Shown here: positions 34,220-43,551 of the stretch, in pieces
Position numbering within the stretch: the first letter of the stretch is position 1
How the letters are laid out: each line of letters begins with the position of its first letter
From: Pollenia angustigena
Taxonomy: Eukaryota > Arthropoda > Insecta > Diptera > Polleniidae
Assembly (NCBI GenBank): GCA_930367215.1
Contig: OV884056.1
Location: forward strand, 90,469,285-90,533,284
Direction of reading: 5' to 3'
DNA: 64,000 nt
Notes under the pieces: generated by a model
Seen by the model: only the letters and a program-made list of their open reading frames with translations
Database searches by the model: none
Told to the model about the DNA's origin: nothing
Made by a program: the position numbers and the translations under genes

Positions 34220-34866
34220 TGGTGTTTTCTTTTCTGACAATAATGTTCCATATATGCTACCATTCTTGCGTGTTTTTGTTCCATTCTAAAAATATATGCA
34301 AAAATGTGAGAAGTTGTCGTTTTCCTTTCTTAACATGTCGCAACAATAAATGGCAAATTTGTTCAATTTCTTACCCGCAGTTATAACTGAGTGTGAGATA
34401 ATACCCTTTTTTGCATCTGCGTTAAGTACTTTTTTATGCAAGCAAGTATATTTTTTCTTGTGTTTGCCGACAATTTGCGTTATATTGTGATTTTTAGTTA
34501 TATTGTGATGGATATAAAAACTTTTTGTTTTTCGTTTGTTTTACTTTTATTATATTTTTTTTGTCGCAAAATTTTTAACAACAGCTGACATTAATTATTG
34601 AAAATCAGTGCTGTTAACGCTTATTGGAATTGTAAGAAAATTTAATGTTGAAAATTTCTACAAGCGTGGTGAATATCGCTCTTAGTACAAACTTTGCATT
34701 CAATATTTAACACGCTAAATACACATTAGTGTTGAGTGTAAAACGTAGCTATTATTTTGTTCCATTGTAATTTAGAAAAATGTATCACTTTGTAAGGGTT
34801 CGTGTAACCTTTTAAATATATTACACAACTATAATGCATCATTATTTTTTAGAAAAGAAAACACCA
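34220..34866. mobile_element. MITE with 16-bp TIR and TAA duplication
   Basis: TGGTGTTTTCTTTTCT and its inverse bound the element, with TAA at 34217-34219 and 34867-34869. Removing it and one TAA restores the SINE unit word AAAATTAATTAAAATTG exactly, so it inserted into the array. The 3-bp TAA target fits PIF/Harbinger. Confidence 0.8.
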
Positions 34867-34869
34867 TAA

Positions 34870-34998
34870 AATTGTTATTGATAATCATTCATTCTTGACT
34901 GACCACTCGATCTCCTCAGAGGGATCAAAACATGTCAGGGTAACCAGTCGCCTTGGTTCGAATCTCAGGTCAGTCAAGAATGAATGATTATCAATAAC
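34870..34998. repeat. Minimal SINE foldback around the tRNA-like head
   Basis: AATCATTCATTCTTGACTGACC and its inverse (given here as words flanking 34884-34905 and 34966-34987) enclose about 60 nt with GGTTCGAATCTCAGG, an excellent B-box-like sequence, and AACATGTCAGGGTAACC. It is the smallest hairpin of the family in the window. Confidence 0.6.
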
Positions 34999-35147
34999 AA
35001 TTTTAATTAATTTTCGTGTTGTAAAATTCCTTTCTTCATAAAAATAATTTAATGAAAATTAAATTTGATGAACTTGAGCCTGATTAAAAATATTGAAAAT
35101 TAAGATTTAATTTTGATAAAAATAAATTTTTTGTAACTAAAAATTAT

Positions 35148-35399
35148 GCCATCACCGCAAAAAAAGCTTAAGCGACAAAAACAACATTTTACAGAAGAAG
35201 GTTGTTTTTATTATAAAAGAAAAGAAAACATACTAGAAATGGCGCTTGAGCTAAAAATGTTTTTGCTATAAAATCGTAACGTTAGCTTGTATGACCATAA
35301 AATTTTAGGAGATGATGCAAGTTTCGCCAATTAATTAATTTATTAAAAAAAACCAAAATTGAAAATGATGTCGCTTGAGCTATTTCTGCGGTTATGGCT
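35148..35399. mobile_element. Imperfect hairpin element, GCCATCACCGC family
   Basis: GCCATCACCGCAAAAAAAGC pairs imperfectly with an inverse ending GCGGTTATGGC; AGCGACA words recur inside. The target duplication is not clear. Confidence 0.5.
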
Positions 35400-35731
35400 C
35401 GATTTTATTAGATTTTTAACACGCCCCAAGCGATTTGTTTACACTAGAGGTTGGCAGCCTTGGCGCCCCATAACTGCCTTGTGCTAACACCGGTTTTTTC
35501 TGAAATAACCAAAATCGGCTATCCCTAATTTAATGTATTCCTATTTCATTCCTAAGCTAATAGCTTTGAGTCTATATACGGCCAATCAGTTATGTCTGTC
35601 AAAAAGATATTGTTAACTGGAAGTTTAAGTAATAGTTAGTTTTAACTGAACTTGGTGAAATTGGCCGTTAGTTACATAACTCCATTTTTCTAACTTGAAT
35701 GCTTAAGTCAGTTGCTTTAAATTTTCTGATT
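35400..35731. other. Region downstream of galectin 2
   Basis: No gene. It presumably holds the 3' UTR of galectin 2; an AATAAA lies within the last codons of the gene itself (minus strand, near 35744), and no clear one follows soon after. Confidence 0.4.
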
Positions 35732-36014
35732 TTATGTATATTTTATTATTGAATAAGTTGCAAAGTCCAACAACTGTTCTGGACTTAAATGTATGTGATC
35801 AACACTACAGACCCGAACATTAACACCATGCACACCAAACATTTTTACACCCATTAAGTCCTTTAAAACGTTCGGAGTTCTATAGGCATAATTATAAATT
35901 AAGGCACCATTTTTTGCAATTTTAAAGGAACTATCGGTAAAAGCTATGGCTAGTTTAAAGGGTTTGGTGAAAACATCAAATGGGAATTTATTATTACATT
36001 CCTCTCTGCCGTAT
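35732..36014 (-). CDS. Galectin 2 exon 3
   Basis: It encodes YGREECNNKFPFDVF through NYAYRTPNVLKDLMG to a TAA after IIKYT. The motif AYRTPNVL is shared with galectins 1 and 3. Confidence 0.85.
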
Positions 36015-37869
36015 CTAGATATAAAACAAAAGGGGACAATTATAAAAAGCCATAAAATAGCGTAAAATATTTTAAAAAACTTACTCTAAATCTTCACTAT
36101 TGATTTTCGGTAATTTAGAATTGTAAACAATCTTTTTTGTATCAAAACGTATGCTCATGTGCAATTCCTCGCGGGTCACTTCCCAAGCATTACGAAATTG
36201 TATTATTAAACGGCCGTTTGTATTGCCCGACAATTTTAGTTTCAGGACCATCACCTGGTTTTCCTTAAAATGTATTGGCAGTTCATTGCTAAAATCTATG
36301 TAGTTTTCTGGTAATTGTATCGGTGGCCATGGATAGGGAAAATGCTGACGATGATCTACTTGTTTAATGCTTTTAAGGTGTCCATTTATTTTTACGGAGC
36401 TTAAACGTTTCAGGGGAATACCGTATTTTACATAAACACAGGGTTCTTCATTAATACCAATATGATAGTTTTGTTCATCGAGTATTATATTCACTGTAAA
36501 GATCTCCAGAAAAAGTTTGGTATCGAATTCCATTGACTTTAAATCTTTCCATCTGTCGTTCAGGCACTGCTTAAAGACAATTAAGTCCTTATTAATGGAA
36601 ACTAGCATATGAAGTCCAACATCGATGTTCGGGGTATTTTCCACTTTACCTGTTGTCAAACTAATGAAGAACCTGAAAAAAAAGGATAGGTCCAGGTTTG
36701 AACGTGAGCCGTGATAACAACATTAAAGTGTTTTTTTATTAATTTTATTTTGAAATTTATACTAGAATTCAGTTAAAAAAAACGTATTTTCTCAGAATTT
36801 CTTTGTAAGTTTTGCAGCTAATAAAATTAAAACTTGTTAATCTAGCTATTAGTTAGCACAGTGGGGTCGATTGTCAGAAATTATTGAAAAAAAATAAGTT
36901 TGGTAAAATTTTGGAACCGTAGTTGTCCAAAAAGTCAGGTATGTTTTGACATGAGGGTTATGGGGCAGTTCTCAAATTTTAGTTCGGACGGACACACATT
37001 TTTGTACATATGTAATCGTTTTGAGCCCATACAAAACCGGACTCTGTAAATACCCCAGAGGGAAGCGAACTGACATTAAAGAAGTCCCGTGATAGGTCTT
37101 TGGTGGTCGAGACCGGTTATAACACTTTATATAAATAAGATCTATCACTTTTACATGGGGTTGTCATTGGAGGGGGTCAATTGATACCATTTGACCAGTC
37201 AAACATCTATTCTCAATGAACGTGAGTAGTGTCAGTTACTACAATGTAGTATTATTTCAGTAAAACAAGTCCTAGAATTAAATTCAAGAACAAAATTTTA
37301 GAAAGTTCCAAAAAATGTGTCACACCACCGGTGAAGACTGTACTGTAAGTCATTACTTTTTCTACCTTATTGTCCTTTTTAAACCAGTTATATGATTGGC
37401 TCTCCTTTTACTGGCCATGAGTTATTCTTTTTGTACTTGTTCTATTTTCACAAATCCCAGGACCAGTCTGTTGTACCAATTGACACACATTTCCCGCAGG
37501 GTAGGCTCTCGTATATGAGCCCTTCTATTCAATAAAAATCATGCAGAAATACGTTTCCAAAACGTTTTAGGATTTCGGTAAAGATCTTAAACTTAAACAC
37601 TATCTTTTTTATAGAATCTTCGTAATTTTTCTCGATTATTTCAACTCCTTTTCAAAATGTTTAAATTTGTTCTTTTCTAAATATAAAATGTATTTTTTCG
37701 AAAAAAAAAACTTTATTGTTAACAATCAACCCCATTGTGCACTTTGTAATAAATAAAAAAATTACATATTTATTTACCATGTTGCATCTTCTTCAGCTTG
37801 TGCTTTAATCACTAAATTTTGTCCAAACTCTAAATGTTGCACCAAAGTTGTTTGAAATAAAGCTGACAT
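35732..37869 (-). CDS. Galectin 2, tandem-repeat galectin (three exons)
   Basis: Coding parts are 37869..37778, 36672..36085 and 36014..35732, giving 320 aa. As a galectin it would be a cytosolic or unconventionally secreted sugar-binding protein; there is no signal peptide. CRD 1 runs about 1-135, with LHMLVS in place of H-x-N-x-R (His kept, Arg lost) and a conserved Trp about 72 (DRWKDLK). The linker FPYPWPP ends about 148. CRD 2 has ELHMSIRFD (His 202, Ser for Asn, Arg 206), YNSK (Asn 215) and YGREEC (Tyr 228 replaces the stacking Trp; Glu 231 kept; Cys replaces the last Arg). Splice sites are TG|GTAAAT with TTTTTTTTCAG|G, and GA|GTAAGT with TATCTAG|A; both joins keep frame. Intron 1 (1105 bp) contains a TIR element, intron 2 is 70 bp as in galectin 1. 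The sugar specificity cannot be read from sequence and may be absent. Confidence 0.9.
36085..36672 (-). CDS. Galectin 2 exon 2
   Basis: 588 nt covering most of CRD 1, the linker and half of CRD 2. The acceptor is a strong polypyrimidine TTTTTTTTCAG and the donor GA|GTAAGT is close to consensus. The frame would otherwise stop one codon into the intron. Confidence 0.88.
36857..37739. mobile_element. TIR element in galectin 2 intron 1
   Basis: CACAGTGGGGTCGATTGT and the near-inverse of CACAATGGGGTTGATTGT bound about 880 bp. No coding frame and no clear target duplication. CACWRTG ends occur in Transib elements, but the expected 5-bp duplication is not seen, so I leave the class open. Confidence 0.6.
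37778..37869 (-). CDS. Galectin 2 exon 1
   Basis: It encodes 30 residues starting MSALFQTTLVQHLEFG plus two bases of a Trp codon. It is recognised by alignment with exon 1 of the two paralogues and by the in-frame join that makes W-F-F-I-S-L. Confidence 0.85.
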
Positions 37870-38330
37870 TATCTGAACCAATTCAAACTTGGACGAGTTG
37901 AAAGAACCGCATTTATTTATGTTAAACACACGACTAAATTAATTCGATATTTAATTTATTTCATCCGCACAACAAAAAAATCACACACACGATCATGAAT
38001 CATTAAGTTACGAGTGCGAGTATTTAAAATATTGAAATCCCACATTTCTACCCGCTCAGTTTGTGATAAAAAAAAAAATTTATAAACAAAGCATTGGAGA
38101 TGCGAAGAAACTTATGAATTCTAAAAATGCTTGTGGCCACCAATACTCGTGCTTGCTGTAAATTACCTAAGGTACAGTGGGCATGTTAAGGCAAAAAAAC
38201 AATTTAAGTAAGACCGTTTACATAAAGTTTGTTTTTGAAATAAAAATTATTGAACTAATTATTGAGCAACAATTTGTTTATAATACAAAATAATAAAAAC
38301 ACAAACTTTTTCAATAGAAAAAATCAATTT
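37870..38330. other. Upstream region of galectin 2
   Basis: AT-rich DNA that should contain the minus-strand promoter; no convincing TATA or initiator. AC-rich words (CACACACACGATCATG) lie near 37981. Confidence 0.4.
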
Positions 38331-38670
38331 CAAACAAATTTAGCTGAGCTGAATTTATCTTTTTAGAACGAAAATGAAATAAAAATTACCACTTTATAAA
38401 ATATTTTAAATAATATGTATTCAAAAACTTATTCAGCTAAGATCATCTTAAAAAAAAACAAAAACATTTACTTAAAATACACACTAAAATATTAATTTAA
38501 CATAAATTGACGTTAGATAAAGAAGAGTTTCAAATTATGGAAACAAAAAAATTAACAAATTACCAAACAAACAAATTATTTTGGTTTTTATTTATAAATC
38601 TTTATTTTAAATCTCAAAAAACACTTAAAATTCGGTTTAAAAACAATTCAGCCTAGCTGAATTCAGTTTT
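38331..38670. repeat. Palindrome-bearing ~100-bp-period repeat, left block
   Basis: Variants of the palindrome AATTCAGCTNAGCTGAATT are centred near 38346, 38439 and 38654, spaced about 93 and 215 bp. The same motif continues with the same spacing at 42461-43121, so one AT-rich array was split by later insertions. Confidence 0.55.
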
Positions 38671-38699
38671 AAATAAACCAAGCCATATGCAATATTGTT

Positions 38700-39930
38700 C
38701 AACGCTATTGGTAAAGTGATGGCGACACTGATATTGGATCGAATATCTGTTGTGGTTGATCGCATTCTACGTAAAGAGCAAGCAGGCTTTAGGCGCGGGC
38801 GGTCGCTTCATTATTGAGCAGTCGACTGAATATAACACACACCTATACCTCCTTTTTGTGGATTTTGAAAGAGCTTTCGACACTATATCCCGAAACTCTA
38901 TGTGGACCGCATTAATTAACAAGGGAATACCGGAGTAGATGGTCACCTTAATACGCGAACTTTATAAAGATGCGCAGTGTAGGGTACGTTTTAATTGTAA
39001 AGTAAGTCGTCCTTTTACAACTGCAACCGGGGTCCGACAGGGCTGTATATTATCCCCCACATTATTTCTTTTGCTTTTGGACAGTGTAATGGAAGAGACT
39101 TACACGAAGGCGCCATTTGGCATTCGATGGAATTTGGCAGAGTACCTAAACGACATAGATTACGCTGATGATATTTGTCTAATGGCTCATAGATATGGGG
39201 ATATTGAAGCTAAAATAAGGAGTCTCACCGAAAGTGCCAGAAAAGTAGGTTTGAGAATAAACTTTCAAAAGATAAAACTTATGCGTATAGGTACCCATAT
39301 AACGACCCCACTTATTGTGGAAAATATAATTATTGATGATGTGGAATCATTTAACTACCTTGAATGCAAGATAACCAAAGATGGCGGGTCTGAAGCTGAT
39401 ATTTCCGATCGGATTAATAAAGCCCGCGTTGCTTTCTTCAAGTTGCACAAAGTATGGCGTGCAAACAGCATCTCAAAGAAGACAAAACTGCGTATATTTA
39501 ATTGCAGCGTAAAATCTGTGCTGCTATATGGCTGAACCACATGGAGCTTTACAAAACTTTCACTCAAAAATATACAAACATTTATGAATCGATGTTTGAG
39601 GAAGATCCTTCATATATATTGCCCGAATTGGATCTCAAATGAAGCGTTGCGACAAAGTGCAAATTGCTGCCCAGTCGAGTTGGATATACGTAGACGCAAA
39701 TGGACATGGATCGGTCATATTCTCAGAAGACGACCAACTGAAACTGCTAGAGCGGCTCTTGAGTGGAACCCCCAAGGACAACGACGACAAGGAAGACCAC
39801 GAAATACATGGATACGCTGCACCAAAAAGGAATATGAATCAGCACGTACAACCTGGAATCAGATTAAATCACTGGCCGTAGACAGAAGGAAATGGAGAGA
39901 ATTCGTTGACGCCCTATGTTCTTCGTGAAT
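38700..39930 (+). pseudogene. RTE-like LINE remnant, reverse transcriptase and C-terminus
   Basis: Reading frames on the plus strand give LRKEQAGFRRGRS, LLFVDFERAFDTISR, ATGVRQGCILSPTLFLLLLD and IDYADDICLM, the RT fingers and palm with a YADD catalytic box, then a C-terminal KWTWIGHILRRRPTE and QGQRRQGRPRNTW. Breaks are a frameshift with missing residues near 38805, a TAG at 38936-38938 and a TGA at 39533-39535, each in otherwise well-preserved sequence. The 5' part, including endonuclease, is missing. The 3' UTR is split by SINE array 3 and resumes at about 41182. The clade call RTE-like rests on the C-terminal pattern and is tentative. Confidence 0.8.
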
Positions 39931-39958
39931 TTTTTATTTAAGTATCATGTAGAATTTT

Positions 39959-41166
39959 TTAATATTTTTAATTAGGCTTAAGTTCATGAAATTTAATTTT
40001 TATTAAATTATTTTTATGAAGAAATGAATTTTACAACATGAAAATGAATTAAAATTGTTATTGATAATCTTTCATTCTTGACGTGGCTCGGGCTCGAACC
40101 ATGGCCGGCAGGTTACCATGACATGTTTCGATCGCAATCACTCGATCTCCTCAGATGGATTTGCCGTCTTACACTCGCAGCCATCGACGACTGCTGACGT
40201 CACTAGTCAAACATCAATCCTTAAACCAAATTGTATTTTAACATTTGGTAGATCGAAATTTTCTTTCCTGAATGATTATCAATTTTAACTGATTTTACAT
40301 GTTTTTTCCTTACTTCTGTTCTTTCGTACTTTTGTCAAGAATTTTTCTTGAACTCCAAGTACATTTTTTGTTTTTTCATTTTATCTTTCTCCTTTCTGTT
40401 GACCTTTTTCAGCACAACTTGAAGGACAAATGTACACATAGAGCTCGTGCCTTAGCTTTAACAATAATTAGTATTGTGGTTATTTTGTTGAACTATTTAT
40501 GGTTTTTAATCCAACTTTTTAATATTTTTAATTAGGCTTAAGTTCATGAAATTTAATTTTCATTAAATTATTTTTATGAAGAAAGGAATTTTACAACATG
40601 AAAATTAATTAAAATTGTTATTGATAATCTTTCATTCTTGACGTGGCTCGGGCTCGAACCCTGGCCGGCAGGTTACCATGACATGTTTCGATCGCAACCA
40701 CTCGATCTCCTCAGATGGATTTGCCGTCTTACACTCGCAGCCATCGACGACTGCTGACGTCACTAGTCAAACATCAATCCTTAAACCAAATTGTATTTTA
40801 ACATTTGGTAGATCGAAATTTGCTTTTCCTGAATGATTATCCATTTTAATTGATTTTACATGTTTTTTCCTTTACTTCTGTTTTTTCTTTTTTTTTGTAA
40901 GACGGCAAATCCATCTGAGGAGATCGAGTGGTTGCGATCGAAACATGTCATGGTAACCTGCCGGCCAGGGTTCGAGCCCGAGCCACGTCAAGAATGAAAG
41001 ATTATCAATAACAATTTTAACTCATTTTCATGTTGTAAAATTCCTTTCTTCATAAAAATAATTTAATAAAAATTAAATTTCATGAACTTAAGCCTAATTA
41101 AAAATATTAAAAAATTTTGGGATTAAAAACCATAAATAGTTCAACAAAATAACCACAATACTAATT
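39959..41166 (+). repeat. SINE-like array 3 inserted in the LINE 3' UTR
   Basis: ATCATGTAGAATTTT lies directly on both sides (39944-39958, 41167-41181), a 15-bp duplication. The array has antisense units (landmarks TGACGTGGCTCGGGCTCGAA at about 40080 and 40641, spacing 561) and flips near 40895 to a sense copy that ends CCACAATACTAATT. The loop left between the arms is about 170 nt. The structure repeats that of array 1. Confidence 0.78.
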
Positions 41167-41181
41167 ATCATGTAGAATTTT

Positions 41182-41240
41182 ATTTTTTTTAATTTTACTG
41201 CGTATATTTAAGTAAATAAAGGACATAAATATATATGGGC
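41182..41240 (+). repeat. Distal 3' UTR of the RTE-like LINE
   Basis: ATTTTTTTTAATTTTACTGCG and the following AGTAAATAAAGGACATAAAT resume the sequence interrupted at 39958; AATAAA is present. The true 3' end is not fixed. Confidence 0.45.
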
Positions 41241-42460
41241 ATTTCCGTCAAAAGGTCCACCGTGACCGAAAATTTAAAAGTTATTAAAAGCTGATTATTT
41301 TACGATATTGTTATAGAGAAATATTTATATTTTACTAATTTTATAAATTTACTCATAAATTTGTTCACTTAGATTTTACTAATTTTATAAATTTACCCAT
41401 AAATTTGTTCACTTAGATGAACAATCAGACTGCAAAGTTGTGCAAACGTAATTTCTGGTTTGGGAGAATGTTTTATTGTATGTTTTCTTTAATATTATCT
41501 TCCTGAAAAGAGGTGATATTTGATAAAAATTATTCCAAAAAAATTTTTTTACATGGTCTGTAATCTAAGGAAGGGTTCAAAGAGAAATATGTTATTCGGA
41601 TTAAAGATAATTTTTTTTTTTATTTTGATCATTATTCAGTTAAATTATTACGGAAGAAATTTCACGTTCGAAATGTCACGTATCGACCCAGATTTTGGCT
41701 TAAAAAAAAGAACATACAGAAGATTTTGGAATCAAACCAAGACATTTTAATGTTACATTGCTACGTCAAATTCTGAAAGTAGTTTGACTAAAAAATTGTG
41801 CCAGGTTCCGCTGAATTACGCCTTTTTATACATGGCCAACAAAACTACTTCTGTTTTTTTCACGTTCGAACCGCTACTTCTTTTGCCATTATCTTTGACC
41901 TAGAATCGCGCCCTCCATAAACTTTAGCATAGATAACAGTGCTTTAATTTAAGGGTTAAGAAAACTTAAAAATATTTTTTGCTTAAAATGTTATTGCATT
42001 TTTGATGCGTACGACTGTCACGTTCAACACTTTGGAATTACCCATATGCAATACCACAAATATTTAAAAAGTAAATGAAAATCATCAGTTTAATTACTTT
42101 AAAAATATCAATGTTAAATGCTAAATTTTCACAAAAAAAAAAACAGAAAATCAAAGCTTTCTTGTTCTTAATTAATGAGTGCATAGTAATTAATTTAATC
42201 ATATCGCACCCTAAATAATAAGGGTCACAACTCAAAGTTTTTCATAAATTAATTCTTATTTCACATCTCTAGCTACTTACAAAATTGAAAAAGGCATAGC
42301 AAAACTTTCTTCAAATTGTACTTTTTTCATAAAGGAACTAATTCTTTTTTTAAATATTAGCACAATTTTTACATAAACAGTTTTTTGGCTCTCCTGAAAA
42401 TTTAAGAATTTTAGTATATAGGCTGCTATATGTATGTATAAAAAACGTAAAGTCTAGTAC
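41241..42460. other. AT-rich DNA, possible TIR element
   Basis: ATATGGGCATTTCCGTC near 41236 and the inverse of ATATGGGTAATTCC near 42035-42050 may be ends of one element of about 0.8 kb, with ACGTTC words inside. The pairing is weak. No gene. Confidence 0.35.
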
Positions 42461-43121
42461 AATTTAGCATAGCTTAAATTATGAAATAATAAATGAATCT
42501 TAAAAATATATCAATAAATCAAAAAATTAGAGCCCGAGCCACGTCAAGAATGAAAGATTATCAATAACAATTTTAATTAATTTTCATGTTGTAAAATTCC
42601 TTTCTTCACAAAAATAATTTAATAAAAATTAAATTTCATGAACTTAAGCCTAATTAAAAATATTAAAAATTTGGATTAAAAACCATAAATAGTTCAACAA
42701 AATAACCACAATACTAATTATATCAATAAATAATATAAAAGTTTTAGCTGAATTAAGTTTTCAGAACATTGCAATATATCTAGATTCAGAAAATTATATT
42801 TTAAATGAATTAAGCTTAGCTGAATAAAGCATGATGTTCAGGAAAAATATATTTTTTTTAGTGAAATTTAAAAATTCACAGAATTAGAAAATAAATGACA
42901 ATTTGATATAATTCAGCTTAGCTGAATTAAGTTTTTACTATCAAATTTTATAATTAATGTGAAGTTTTGTAAAAATAACGCAAAATCTTTATTAAAGTTA
43001 TAATTCAGCTCAGCTGAATTTGGTTTTTCTATAACAAAATATTATACACTAGATAATAAATTAAATTAAATCTTAAATTATAAAAATATTAATTTTAAAA
43101 AATTTAGCAAAGCTGAATTAA
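42461..43121. repeat. Palindrome-bearing ~100-bp-period repeat, right block
   Basis: Variants of AATTCAGCTNAGCTGAATT are centred near 42470, 42747, 42818, 42920, 43012 and 43110. After subtracting the 212-bp SINE insertion, the intervals are about 65-102 bp. The sequence between palindromes is AT-rich and poorly conserved. Confidence 0.6.
42520..42719 (+). mobile_element. Solo 5'-truncated SINE copy
   Basis: ATATCAATAAAT flanks it (42508-42519, 42720-42731). The body starts within the tRNA-like head (GCCCGAGCCACGTCAAG) and runs through the unit to CCACAATACTAATT. It is a single sense copy with no foldback, so it fixes the sense strand and the 3' end of the family. The 12 bases CAAAAAATTAGA at its left end are untemplated or from elsewhere. 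Confidence 0.8.
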
Positions 43122-43459
43122 AGTAACAATAAAATTTGATAGGAAATTGTTAAACTTTAAACAAAAACTTAATATGTGCAAACATTTGTAGACTCTACTT
43201 CAGTAGACTAAATTAAGAAAATATTTAATTATGTTTAATTTAAACAATTTCTTAAGTAATAAAAAGTGTCCTCTCTAATTTTTAATTACAATTAAACAAC
43301 ACAGACACTACTGTGCACAAAATTGCCCACAACAAAAATTATTTTTAAATTTACCAGCCAAGTCGGCTCTCAGCTTTTGAGTGTGAGCATGTTTAACTTC
43401 TAAACATTTACGTTCATTAGATAGACGCAATAAGACGGGTTGAATTTTCGCGCTTAAAA

Positions 43460-43551
43460 ATGACTCAAACATTTCAGGCCACTTTGGCTCAACCTTTAAT
43501 TTTTGGACATATTTTGGAAATTTGTGGAAAAGCCCAACAAGACGCCAACAG
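43460..43551 (+). CDS. Galectin 3 exon 1
   Basis: It encodes 30 residues starting MTQTFQATLAQPLIFG, with GHILEICGKAQQD matching galectin 1 exon 1, then the donor AG|GTAATA. It is 4 kb upstream of exon 2 and easily overlooked. Confidence 0.82.

Larger units (their letters stand above)
28557..35098 (-). repeat. SINE-like array 2, 6.5 kb multimer with giant inverted arms
   Basis: ATTAAGATTTAAT flanks the array (28544-28556, 35099-35111). The 3' end (AATTAGTATTGTGG read on plus) lies at 28560, so the 3'-end-defining copy is on the minus strand. Landmark TGACGTGACTAGGGG falls at 28772, 29408, 29993, 30584 and 31166; after the flip at 31413 its inverse ends at 31680, 32269, 32859 and 33450; a final more diverged unit follows from about 33552. 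Unit length is 582-591 bp, except 636 where a T run expands. Units are nearly identical in the centre and older at the right end. The tRNA-like head with B box (GGTTCAACCCC) is present in each. All frames over it are spurious, many reading through poly(A)/poly(T). Confidence 0.75.

Noticed and set aside
25843..35098. CRISPR-like array
   Set aside because: Units are about 570 bp, with no short repeat/spacer pattern; this is a eukaryotic tandem and inverted repeat.
36857..37739. Assignment of the galectin 2 intron element to Transib
   Set aside because: The CACAGTG-like ends are suggestive, but the 5-bp GC-rich duplication expected of Transib is not seen and no transposase is present.
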